Source of the DNA: Lachnospiraceae bacterium
GTDB taxonomy: Bacteria > Bacillota > Clostridia > Lachnospirales > Lachnospiraceae
Reading direction: 5' to 3'
Assembly (NCBI GenBank): GCA_017444545.1
Contig: JAFSWJ010000038.1
Coordinates: 1-5,650, forward strand
Length of the DNA: 5,650 nt
Shown: positions 1-5,650 of the stretch, one piece after another
How positions within the stretch are numbered: the first letter of the stretch is position 1
How the letters are laid out: each line of letters begins with the position of its first letter
Notes under the pieces: generated by a model
What the model saw: only the letters and a program-made list of their open reading frames with translations
What the model was told of the DNA's origin: nothing
Database searches by the model: none
Translations under genes and position numbers: made by a program

Positions 1-1085
1 ACGATCTTTTTTCCGGTATAATCAGGGATATTACCGCGTCCTATCTCCCCGAGCATATCCACTGCCGAGCACACTCCCTTGCTTTCGATCCCGTCTATGG
101 GAACGAGACGACCGTTCTGTGCGCCTATGGAGATATAGACGGCATCGGAATTTTCCACTATCTCGTCCATGGATATGTCTTCATTTACCTTGGTATTGAG
201 CTTCAGCTCGATGTTACCCGTTTTTATTATGGAATCGATATCCTCATCGAGCCTGTCCTTTGGCAGCCTGTAATTGGGTATGCCGTAGCGGAGCATCCCG
301 CCTGCCTTTTCCCTGGCCTCGTATACTATGACCCTGTGTCCCATGAGCGACAGAAAATAGGCCGCCGTAAGTCCCGAAGGACCGCTTCCTATGACGGATA
401 CCACCTTTCCCGTTGATACGTTTGACTCAGGCAGTTCAACCCTGTCCGCGCGGGCGTTATCCACAGCGTACTTTTTGAGACCCCTGATATTGATGGCATT
501 GTCGAGGATCTCCCTCCTGCATTTTGCCATGCACGGATGCTCGCAGACAAAGGCGCAGGACGTGGGGAAGGGGTTGTCGTTTCTGATGAGAGCCACCGCA
601 TCCTCATACCTGCCCTCGCCGATGAGGGCGATGTAGCCCGGTATATCCACATTTGCGGGGCAGGCCGACACGCAGGGTATCTTTTCCCCCACCTCGGGCA
701 GACATCTCTTGTTTATGATATGGCTGTTGTACTCTTCCCTGAAGGTACGCAGACTTGTCAGGACCACATACGCCGCCTCAAAGCCGATGGCGCAGTCTGC
801 GGTATTTCTGATCATGGTTGCCAGATCCACCATCTCAAGAAGGGTATCTTCATCGCCCTGTCCCTCGATGATCTTTTCGAGAATCTTTGAAAGCTGGGGC
901 AGACCGTCCCTGCAGGGCACACACTTGCCGCAGGTCTGGGATGCCGCCGCATTCACAAAGGAGCGTATAAACTCCACCGGGCACACTCCGGGCGGAGTGC
1001 CCTTGATCCTTTTGCTGTATTTCCTGGTATACACTGCAAGCTTTTCATTCAGTTCGTTTTTTGTTATGAGATTTTTTGTCTGCAT
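1..1085 (-). CDS. NuoF-type iron-sulfur domain fused to GltD-like FAD oxidoreductase (3' end cut by window)
   Basis: This is a cytoplasmic electron-transfer flavoprotein. The frame stays open from the ATG at 1085 to the left edge, giving 361 complete residues. Residues ~30-120 match the C-terminal [4Fe-4S] domain of NuoF/HydB: the motif TCGKCVPCRDG gives C52, C55 and C58, with the fourth ligand C98 in ADCAIG. The NuoF FMN/NADH-binding and SLBB domains are absent. Residues ~125-210 resemble the Fer4_20 domain of glutamate synthase small subunits, with C128, C138, C142 and the C-x3-C-x3-C-x3-C run C177/C181/C185/C189. Residues 229-256 form an FAD-binding Rossmann motif (GSGPSG at 233-238, acidic E256), followed by the family motif GGMLRYGIPNYRLPK at 262-276. 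The NAD(P)H-binding half would lie past the edge. GGAGGA six bases upstream supports this start. In known clusters such fusions partner [FeFe]-hydrogenases or formate dehydrogenases; that role is inference here, as no partner is visible. Confidence 0.9.
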   Translation of the reverse strand, partial: MQTKNLITKNELNEKLAVYTRKYSKRIKGTPPGVCPVEFIRSFVNAAASQTCGKCVPCRDGLPQLSKILEKIIEGQGDEDTLLEMVDLATMIRNTADCAIGFEAAYVVLTSLRTFREEYNSHIINKRCLPEVGEKIPCVSACPANVDIPGYIALIGEGRYEDAVALIRNDNPFPTSCAFVCEHPCMAKCRREILDNAINIRGLKKYAVDNARADRVELPESNVSTGKVVSVIGSGPSGLTAAYFLSLMGHRVIVYEAREKAGGMLRYGIPNYRLPKDRLDEDIDSIIKTGNIELKLNTKVNEDISMDEIVENSDAVYISIGAQNGRLVPIDGIESKGVCSAVDMLGEIGRGNIPDYTGKKI

Positions 1086-1090
1086 GGAAT

Positions 1091-1096
1091 TCCTCC
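1091..1096 (-). promoter_or_regulatory. Shine-Dalgarno site of the oxidoreductase gene
   Basis: GGAGGA on the minus strand, five bases (ATTCC) before the ATG at 1085. This near-consensus site fixes the start of the oxidoreductase, for which no other upstream in-frame start is as well supported. Confidence 0.85.
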
Positions 1097-1134
1097 AATG
1101 ATCTATGACGCAGCCTTTGCCTTCCGGTATAGCG

Positions 1135-1163
1135 CTTATAAAATACAAGAAAACCCCCGTGAA
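1135..1163 (-). promoter_or_regulatory. Candidate sigma-70-type promoter for the oxidoreductase gene
   Basis: TTCACG (1158-1163) and TATAAG (1135-1140) are separated by exactly 17 bases on the minus strand, about 40 bases ahead of the Shine-Dalgarno site. The -10 is one base from consensus and the -35 is weaker. The -35 lies inside the loop and 5'-distal arm of the tRNA terminator hairpin, so the two elements would share DNA. The stretch between the tRNA and the oxidoreductase gene is short and this is its best-spaced pair, but the assignment is tentative. Confidence 0.35.
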
Positions 1164-1176
1164 TATCTCACGGGGG
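1138..1176 (-). terminator. Rho-independent terminator after tRNA-Val
   Basis: A perfect 9-bp stem pairs 1168-1176 with 1154-1162 (CCCCCGTGA on the plus strand) around a 5-base loop. On the minus strand it is followed at once by the T-rich run TTTTCTTGTATTTTAT. The hairpin begins seven bases past the tRNA discriminator base. The plus-strand side has no T run, so it acts on minus-strand transcripts and should end the tRNA transcript before the oxidoreductase gene. Confidence 0.88.
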
Positions 1177-1182
1177 AGATAG

Positions 1183-1256
1183 TGGGACCGACGGGGATCG
1201 AACCCATGGCCTCTCGCGTGTCAGGCGAACGCTCATCCCAGCTGAGCTACGGCCCC
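1183..1256 (-). tRNA. tRNA-Val (anticodon GAC)
   Basis: A 74-base cloverleaf folds completely. The acceptor arm is GGGGCCG/CGGTCCC with a single G4-U69 wobble and discriminator A73. The D arm is GCTC/GAGC, the anticodon arm TTCGC/GCGAG, and the T arm ATGGG/CCCGT closes the canonical TTCGATC loop. The anticodon loop reads CTGACAC, so the anticodon is GAC, which decodes valine GUC and GUU. The variable loop is five bases. The 3' CCA is not encoded: CTA follows A73, so CCA must be added after transcription. The D loop (AGCTGGGAT) ends in T where A21 is usual. The gene stands alone, with its own promoter about 12 bases upstream and its own terminator. Confidence 0.97.
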
Positions 1257-1267
1257 ATATGTGTAAT

Positions 1268-1296
1268 ACTATACCATTTGCAGATGATGTTGGCAA
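1268..1296 (-). promoter_or_regulatory. Promoter of tRNA-Val
   Basis: TTGCCA (1291-1296) and TATAGT (1268-1273) are separated by exactly 17 bases on the minus strand. The expected start of transcription falls near 1261, about five bases before the mature tRNA 5' end at 1256. That gives a short leader for RNase P to remove. Spacing and closeness to consensus make this a convincing housekeeping-sigma promoter, and it lies downstream of the chemoreceptor terminator. Confidence 0.7.
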
Positions 1297-1310
1297 TAGG
1301 GACGGACATC

Positions 1311-1344
1311 AAAAAACTGCCGCACCGGTGAGGGTACGGCAGTT
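1311..1344 (-). terminator. Rho-independent terminator of the chemoreceptor gene
   Basis: AACTGCCG (minus strand, 1337-1344) pairs over 8 bp with CGGCAGTT (1315-1322). The stem continues past one mismatch with 3 more pairs and closes on a six-base loop. It ends in a run of six T residues (1316-1311) on the minus strand. It begins 13 bases after the TGA stop of the chemoreceptor gene, as expected for its intrinsic terminator. Confidence 0.88.
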
Positions 1345-1357
1345 CTTGACGATCTTA

Positions 1358-3361
1358 TCATTCTTTGAAGAATCCGGTCTCGTCTGAGAGGTTTGTTGAA
1401 ATGTCATGCAGCGATGTTGCGCTGTTTGAAAGGGTGGAAACCGTAGCGGAAAGCTCCTCCATGGATGCTCCCGTCTCCTGGCTTGATGCCGCATTCTCCT
1501 CGGAGATTGCCGAGAGGGAATCCATGACCTCCACGACCACATCCTTTGCGTTCACGCAGGCATCCGCATTCACCGAGATCTTGTGGACTCCGCTTGCGGT
1601 GGTCTCGATATCCTCGATCACCCTGTTGACGCTTGAGAAGGTGGTCTCGATGACCTCCTGCTGCCTGATGTTGTTCTTTTGTACGCTGTCTGCCATGCTG
1701 ACGGCCGCCTGTGATTCCGAAAGCAGCATATCCATCTCCGAGCGGATCTGCTCGGCTGACCTGTTGGAATCAAGCGCAAGCTTTCCGATCTCCTCTGCGA
1801 CGACCGCAAAGCCCTTTCCTGCCTCTCCTGCCCTTGCAGCCTCTATGGAGGCGTTGAGCGAAAGGAGATTTGTCTGGGAAGCTATGCTGGAGATAGCCTC
1901 CACCATATCGTTTATCCTGCCGACAGCATCGCTTGTGGCACTGATCTTTTCCGATATATCGTTGATGCCCTTGTCCATGGTCTCGGAGCTCTTCTTGAGC
2001 TCTGCCAGGCTGTTTGCGGATTCCGCCGATGCAGTCTGCATCCTCTCTGCGATCTCCGAAAGCTCTCTGGTGGAATCCTGCACGTTTCCGACTGCCTCGC
2101 CGATCTTTTCGATATTGATGGTGGCATTCTGGATCTCCTGTGCCTGCTGGGTGGCGCCGGTAGCGATCTCCTGCACTGCACGGGAAACATTTTCCGTATT
2201 CTGGGAGATCCTTTCGGACATCTTTGCCAGCTCGTCGGAGGCTGAGTTCACGTCTCCCGCACCGCTTGAGATATCTCCCACTATAACCTTCAGCTTGTCC
2301 ACAACATCGTTTGTATTATGGATGATCTGACCGAACTCGTCGTTTCTCTTTTCATATCCGGCGATCTTTCTGAAGGTACCGTTTGTAAGGTTCCGGAGTG
2401 AATCGTTGACCGCAACAACGGGCTTTGTGATCGAAGCCGAAAAGATGATCGCAAGCACCACGCCCACGGCTATGAACAGGACGCCCATTATACCCTGGAG
2501 GAGCACTGTCTTGTAAACGCTTGCCAGAGCCACCTCCTGAACACGGCAGGAGGCCACGACCCATCCGCTGTCCTCAAGCTTTTCCCAGGAAGTGACCCAG
2601 GTATCTCCGGCCCAGGGTGCGATATAGTCTCCCTTTGTCTTGTCTCCTCTTGAATCAGTGTAGAAGGGGTTCATATCCTGCTTTTCGGGATTTTCCGTGT
2701 CAACCTCCCTTGCGGAATGTGCCACTATGGTTCCGGTCCTGTCAACGATGAGGTTTTCCTGACGGTCCTGGGTGACATCCCCGGCCACCAGGTCGTGAAG
2801 CACGGTTACATCATAGTTTCTCTGTACTATACCCACGGTCTTTGAACCGTCAAGGCTTTTCACGGGAACGGAAAAGGTAACGATAGCCGATCCCGTCGAT
2901 TTGGATACGATCAGGTCTGAAATATATTCCGATGCGCCGCCCATGGGCTCCATGAAATACTCACGTTCCGCTACATTAACGCATTTTCCCTTGGTACGCA
3001 GCCTCTGCTCTCCGTCTGCTCCGGATATCGCCATGGCGTTTCCGTCATTCATATGCTCATCGATGGCAAGCATCTGGTCAAGTATCTCCTTTTCCGTCGC
3101 CTCATCTCCCGGCTCTCCCTCGAGATATGCCCTGACCTCATGCGTATTGGCCAGAGTCCTGATAGTTTCTATATTTGTCCTGTAGATCGTCTGAAGCTGC
3201 TGGGCCATCAGCTGGGACTGGGTCCGGTTGACCTCATCCGCATTTGCTTTTCCCTGCCCGATGGCGATGTTCATGCTGACTATGGTCAGGGCCAGCACCG
3301 GGATCACCACGGTCAGGGTCATGATCAGGATCAGTTTTGTTTTGACACTGCTTTTTTTCAT
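1358..3361 (-). CDS. Methyl-accepting chemotaxis protein, dCache-HAMP-MCP type
   Basis: This is a complete 667-residue transmembrane chemoreceptor that would bind an extracellular ligand and control CheA through CheW. After a basic tail (MKKSSVKTK), membrane segment 1 spans ~9-31. Residues ~36-280 are a double-Cache-like sensor with a REYF motif at 133-136. Membrane segment 2 is ~285-309, HAMP ~307-360 (P314), and the coiled-coil signalling domain runs to the C terminus. The hairpin tip is canonical: [19 protein letters not shown] at 495-513, then [10 protein letters not shown]. About 154 residues lie on each side of the tip, which fits the 44-heptad class. Three exact methylation consensus matches follow at heptad spacing: E621/E622, Q628/E629 and E635/E636. 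There is no C-terminal CheR/CheB-tethering pentapeptide; the protein ends FFKE. The ligand is unknown. The start is supported by GAGAGGG seven bases upstream, and the gene is monocistronic. Confidence 0.97.
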   Translation of the reverse strand: MKKSSVKTKLILIMTLTVVIPVLALTIVSMNIAIGQGKANADEVNRTQSQLMAQQLQTIYRTNIETIRTLANTHEVRAYLEGEPGDEATEKEILDQMLAIDEHMNDGNAMAISGADGEQRLRTKGKCVNVAEREYFMEPMGGASEYISDLIVSKSTGSAIVTFSVPVKSLDGSKTVGIVQRNYDVTVLHDLVAGDVTQDRQENLIVDRTGTIVAHSAREVDTENPEKQDMNPFYTDSRGDKTKGDYIAPWAGDTWVTSWEKLEDSGWVVASCRVQEVALASVYKTVLLQGIMGVLFIAVGVVLAIIFSASITKPVVAVNDSLRNLTNGTFRKIAGYEKRNDEFGQIIHNTNDVVDKLKVIVGDISSGAGDVNSASDELAKMSERISQNTENVSRAVQEIATGATQQAQEIQNATINIEKIGEAVGNVQDSTRELSEIAERMQTASAESANSLAELKKSSETMDKGINDISEKISATSDAVGRINDMVEAISSIASQTNLLSLNASIEAARAGEAGKGFAVVAEEIGKLALDSNRSAEQIRSEMDMLLSESQAAVSMADSVQKNNIRQQEVIETTFSSVNRVIEDIETTASGVHKISVNADACVNAKDVVVEVMDSLSAISEENAASSQETGASMEELSATVSTLSNSATSLHDISTNLSDETGFFKE

Positions 3362-3368
3362 CTTGGTA

Positions 3369-3375
3369 CCCTCTC
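3369..3375 (-). promoter_or_regulatory. Shine-Dalgarno site of the chemoreceptor gene
   Basis: GAGAGGG on the minus strand, seven bases before the ATG at 3361. It is purine-rich but not a perfect GGAGG. It supports the start that places a basic tail directly ahead of the first membrane segment. Confidence 0.7.
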
Positions 3376-3425
3376 TTAATCATATTTGCAGCCGCTTCGT
3401 TCCGGTCTCCTAAATGATCGAAGCC

Positions 3426-3458
3426 CCTCAATTCAAGCATTTGAGGTTTATGTAAACC
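3426..3458 (-). promoter_or_regulatory. Overlapping inverted repeats in the chemoreceptor leader
   Basis: Two inverted repeats lie in the ~115-base leader between the proposed promoter and the start codon. CCTCAA/TTGAGG (3426-3431 with 3441-3446) would form a 6-bp hairpin with a 9-base loop. GGTTTA/TAAACC (3445-3450 with 3453-3458) is a 14-bp palindrome with a two-base centre. They share 3445-3446, so the two RNA hairpins could not both form fully. The palindrome could instead be an operator just downstream of the transcription start. I recognise no known riboswitch consensus here, and function is not established. Confidence 0.35.
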
Positions 3459-3483
3459 AACCGGACGGACGACTGTAAAATTA

Positions 3484-3512
3484 ATTATATCACCATTTAT
3501 TCATAATGCTAC
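3484..3512 (-). promoter_or_regulatory. Extended -10 promoter of the chemoreceptor gene
   Basis: A perfect TATAAT (3484-3489) is preceded by TGA, giving the extended -10 form TGaTATAAT. Seventeen bases further upstream lies only a weak -35 (GTAGCA, 3507-3512), as is common for extended -10 promoters. Transcription would start near 3477. The surroundings are A+T-rich, unlike the coding DNA on either side. I saw no match to the sigma-28 motility promoter (TAAA, ~15 bases, CCGATAT), so the gene appears to be read by the housekeeping sigma factor. Confidence 0.6.
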
Positions 3513-3563
3513 ACTTTTTTGAATATCTGTATATTTTTGCGGATACTATCGCAGGGGTAAAAA

Positions 3564-3651
3564 TGTGACAGGGGGACTGTCCCGGTGTCACACCGGTGTC
3601 CCGTATTTTTCCGGACACTGCGCAAAAGGGGCCGTCACCGAGAACCGTCCC
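3564..3651. repeat. Short inverted REP/MITE-like element between the FN3 and chemoreceptor genes
   Basis: The left arm GGGACTGTCCCGGTGTCAC (3573-3591) and the reverse complement of the right arm GTCACCGAGAACCGTCCC (3634-3651) align as GGGAC-GT-C-CGGTG-AC. They therefore look like imperfect inverted copies bounding ~79 bases. The left arm also lies in an imperfect 29-bp palindrome (3564-3592, TGTGACA...TGTCACA) broken only by two GG/GG mismatches and a central T. Further palindromes sit inside: ACACCGGTGT, and GTGTCC/GGACAC (3596-3601 with 3613-3618). The G+C-rich block contrasts with the A+T-rich promoter DNA beside it. Similar GGGAC/GTGAC sequences are dispersed in many Firmicutes genomes; membership of such a family is my recollection and inference. 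No transposase is encoded here. Confidence 0.5.
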
Positions 3652-3664
3652 TCTGCTACGGCAT

Positions 3665-3699
3665 AAAAAAACGACACAGGGTTTATCGCCCTGTGCCGT
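3665..3699 (-). terminator. Rho-independent terminator of the FN3 protein gene
   Basis: On the minus strand an 11-bp stem pairs ACGGCACAGGG (3699-3689) with CCCTGTGTCGT (3681-3671) around the 7-base loop CGATAAA. Seven T residues follow (3671-3665), the first of which is in the stem. One pair is a G-U wobble on the minus-strand RNA but would be an A-C mismatch on the plus strand, so it is tuned to minus-strand transcripts. It begins 20 bases after the TGA stop of the FN3 gene. Confidence 0.9.
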
Positions 3700-3719
3700 C
3701 TTTATTATTCAGGCTTTCG

Positions 3720-5650
3720 TCATCTTACCGTGAAGGTAATGGTCTTTTTGAGATCTGATGATGAGCTTCCGCTGGTCCAGTCACAGTCATATGCCCTGAA
3801 GGTGACTGAAGCTGTTCCTCTGTAATTTGCCTTTACAGTGTACGTGATGCCGCCATCCTCTTCCTTGCTTCCGTCCACGGATATGGCACCGCCGCTTGTG
3901 GATGTTCCGTCCATCCTGGTATCGGATGCGATCGAGCCGCTGTCATTTTTCGGGTAAACCCTGACCTTGATGGTCTCTCCGGGTACCAGCACTGTCCTGT
4001 CCACATTTACATCGATCTTTGAAGGCTTGCTGTAGGATCCGGCATTTTTGACGCCGCCCTTTACTCCTTCAAAGACACTGATGATCCTGTAATCCCTTGA
4101 AATGCCTCGTCTGAGCTCAGTGTTATCCGTAAAGGAGGTTCCGGTCAGACCTGTTTTCAGGTTATACCAGTCACCATTGTCCCTGGCCTGGACAATGTAG
4201 GTCACATCATAGCCTTTGTCTCTGGCATTTTTCGTCCAGCTGACCCTTGCTCCCTTTCTGAAGCTGTCACCCCGTGAAACCTTGGCTTCCGCAACTGCAA
4301 GAGGAAGGGATTTTGCAGCCTTTACGGCACCGTCGGTGATCGTCTCGCTTCGCTCGCTGCCGGCAAAAATTATGTAATAATATTTCTGACCTACTACGGC
4401 AGTGTCGTCAATAAAGCTTCCCTTGTCGTGCAGTGTCCAGTCCTTCATTCCCGTCCAGTAGTCTCCACCTGTCCTGGGATCCTTGGTGGTCCTGATTATA
4501 AAGTAATCCGCTTCCACATTTTTGAACTTGTTCCACTTCAGGATGATCCTTTCCACGCCATAGTTCTTTGCGGTGAAGTTTTTGATCTTTGCGCCTGCAA
4601 GGGTTGCCATGCCGTGTGCCACATCGGATCTCTTGTCGAGATTATAATTGTCATCCGTGTTCTTTGTATCGTATTTCGGTACTATCACATACTGGTAGGT
4701 CTGTCCCTCTTTTACGTTATTTTTGTCAACAAATTTGACGTAATCTCCCACCAGGTTTCCGCTGGTGCTGTCCCAGAGATCCTTGTCGGCAGGCTTTGTG
4801 GGATTGTCCTTCAGGGTTCCGGACTTTTTGCCCTTTACCTTTTTGATGGGTCGTCCATAATCCTTTATATCCGTAAATTCCGAAGGATCCTTTCCGGCTG
4901 CCTCCTCTTCCTTGGTAAACTCTTTTCTGTATATCCAGTATTCCTTCACGCAGCTGTCAAAGGTCCAGTAAAGGTTTATCTTGTCGATGGTACCGTCAAA
5001 GGCGTAGACATTCTGTACGCTGTCAAGCTCGGGAGTACAGCTGTAACCGTCTCCGAAGCCGCCCTGGGCATTTCCTGTCTTGTACACTCCGCGGACCGCA
5101 TAATAAAACGTCTTTTCCGGAGGGAAGTTATTGTACTGCAGATAGTAGACATCAAATTTTCCCTCATCAAACATCGCCTTCAGATCGGGATCTGTGGGCT
5201 TCCACTTGTAGAGTCCGCTGTACTTTACCGGCTCATTGTTTTCCGCTGTCTTGTAAAGCTTCAGCTTTTTGTAGGTGCCGTACTGTGAATCAGAACGCAG
5301 CAGCTCAAAGCCCTTGAAGGGATTGGTGTCGCGGTCAACAAAGAATACCACATAGCCGCTCTTTGCATCAGGTCCTTCATTTGACCTGTGAATGAAAAAG
5401 TTGCTGCTGAGCGGTTCATCGCCGATCATAAAGTACGATGTCAGATATTTGTCCATGTTGTCCATGTTCTCTTTTTCGGCAGCTTCCTTCGCAGCAGCCT
5501 TTCCTGCCGGCTTTTTGTATTTCATTCCGTTTATGTCAAAGACAAAGATCTTTGAAGGACCGGCCTTTCTTGATACCACATTTGAAGGAGCCGAGGTATA
5601 CTTCATTCCATGATAATAATAGATGCTCTTCACACGGCAGAAGTACTGTC
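3720..5650 (-). CDS. Large FN3-module protein, probably secreted (5' end cut by window)
   Basis: The frame is open to the right edge, giving 642 residues from the first complete codon (numbered 1). GTG at 5633 is not the start: residues just before it (QYFCR) continue an FN3 end strand finishing at APSNVVS, typical of the family. After that tail comes an A/K/E-rich linker (~45-67), then about four FN3-like modules (~68-210, 211-352, 353-448, 449-548). They are marked by B-strand motifs with Trp (KINLYW 223-228, RIILKW 367-372, GARVSW 466-471) and aromatic F strands (KTFYYAVRGVY 179-189, QTYQYVIVPKY 316-326, QKYYYIIFAG 421-430, RDYRIISVFEG 518-528). Residues ~549-642 look like an Ig-like domain with a Ser/Gly loop. 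No catalytic motif, LPXTG, SLH or C-terminal membrane anchor is visible. Extracellular scaffolding or carbohydrate/protein contact is likely from the module type only. The signal peptide and any enzymatic domain would lie upstream. Confidence 0.88.
   Translation of the reverse strand, partial: QYFCRVKSIYYYHGMKYTSAPSNVVSRKAGPSKIFVFDINGMKYKKPAGKAAAKEAAEKENMDNMDKYLTSYFMIGDEPLSSNFFIHRSNEGPDAKSGYVVFFVDRDTNPFKGFELLRSDSQYGTYKKLKLYKTAENNEPVKYSGLYKWKPTDPDLKAMFDEGKFDVYYLQYNNFPPEKTFYYAVRGVYKTGNAQGGFGDGYSCTPELDSVQNVYAFDGTIDKINLYWTFDSCVKEYWIYRKEFTKEEEAAGKDPSEFTDIKDYGRPIKKVKGKKSGTLKDNPTKPADKDLWDSTSGNLVGDYVKFVDKNNVKEGQTYQYVIVPKYDTKNTDDNYNLDKRSDVAHGMATLAGAKIKNFTAKNYGVERIILKWNKFKNVEADYFIIRTTKDPRTGGDYWTGMKDWTLHDKGSFIDDTAVVGQKYYYIIFAGSERSETITDGAVKAAKSLPLAVAEAKVSRGDSFRKGARVSWTKNARDKGYDVTYIVQARDNGDWYNLKTGLTGTSFTDNTELRRGISRDYRIISVFEGVKGGVKNAGSYSKPSKIDVNVDRTVLVPGETIKVRVYPKNDSGSIASDTRMDGTSTSGGAISVDGSKEEDGGITYTVKANYRGTASVTFRAYDCDWTSGSSSSDLKKTITFTVR

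Noticed and set aside
391..1101. Overlapping small plus-strand frames and a minus-strand frame within the oxidoreductase region
   Set aside because: The oxidoreductase frame has continuous cysteine and nucleotide-binding motifs from 1085 to 1. The others are shadows with no such motifs.
1138..1256. tRNA 3' end as an attachment site of an integrated element
   Set aside because: The tRNA is followed by its own terminator and a metabolic gene. There is no integrase and no duplicated tRNA 3' segment in the window.
1365..2330. 321-codon open frame on the plus strand
   Set aside because: It lies antisense to the chemoreceptor signalling domain. Its Ser/Ala/Leu-rich translation is the mirror of that coiled coil, and it has no ribosome site or domain of its own.
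3362..3560. Sigma-28 promoter or cyclic-di-GMP riboswitch ahead of the chemoreceptor
   Set aside because: I found no TAAA-N15-CCGATAT-like match and no GEMM-type conserved core. A standard extended -10 promoter explains the region better.
3564..3651. CRISPR-like repeat
   Set aside because: There are only two imperfect arms, in inverted orientation, with no regular spacers and no cas genes.
4428..5288. 286-codon open frame on the plus strand
   Set aside because: It is antisense to the FN3 protein. Its Val/Leu/Phe-rich product arises from the complement of Lys/Asp/Tyr codons, and the minus-strand frame shows clear domain motifs.
5631..5633. GTG as the start of the FN3 protein
   Set aside because: In-frame codons continue to the edge and complete an FN3 strand (QYFCRVKSIYYY), and no Shine-Dalgarno site precedes the GTG.

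Overview
The window looks like chromosomal DNA from an anaerobic, motile member of the Clostridia, most likely a Lachnospiraceae-type organism. This is inferred from four things: the style of the chemoreceptor, the fusion of an NuoF iron-sulfur domain to a GltD-like flavoprotein, the strong GGAGG-type ribosome sites, and the intermediate base composition. No species-specific marker is present. Every gene I can support lies on the minus strand, so transcription runs from high to low coordinates.

In transcription order the layout is as follows. (1) 5650-3720 is the C-terminal ~640 residues of a large protein built of fibronectin type III-like modules and a final Ig-like domain. Its start lies beyond the right edge, and a strong intrinsic terminator (3665-3699) follows it. 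(2) 3664-3362 is a gene-free stretch. It holds a short inverted element of the GGGAC/GTGAC type, then a promoter with an extended -10, then a leader with two overlapping hairpins. (3) 3361-1358 is a complete methyl-accepting chemotaxis protein (two membrane segments, a dCache-like sensor, HAMP and a signalling hairpin) with its own terminator (1311-1344). (4) 1256-1183 is tRNA-Val(GAC), with a good promoter just upstream and a terminator just downstream. (5) 1085-1 is the N-terminal 361 residues of an oxidoreductase that joins the NuoF C-terminal [4Fe-4S] domain to a glutamate-synthase-small-subunit-like flavoprotein. It is cut by the left edge.

The genes appear to be separate transcription units, since each junction carries a terminator or a plausible promoter, so they need not work together. 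The chemoreceptor senses something outside the cell and signals to CheA/CheW. The FN3 protein is probably extracellular. The oxidoreductase is a cytoplasmic electron-transfer subunit whose partner, often an [FeFe]-hydrogenase or formate dehydrogenase in related gene clusters, would be expected beyond position 1. I see no CRISPR array, phage module, toxin-antitoxin pair or clearly new multi-gene system. The least explained items are the inverted element at 3564-3651, the structured leader of the chemoreceptor gene, and the truncated NuoF module fused to GltD.
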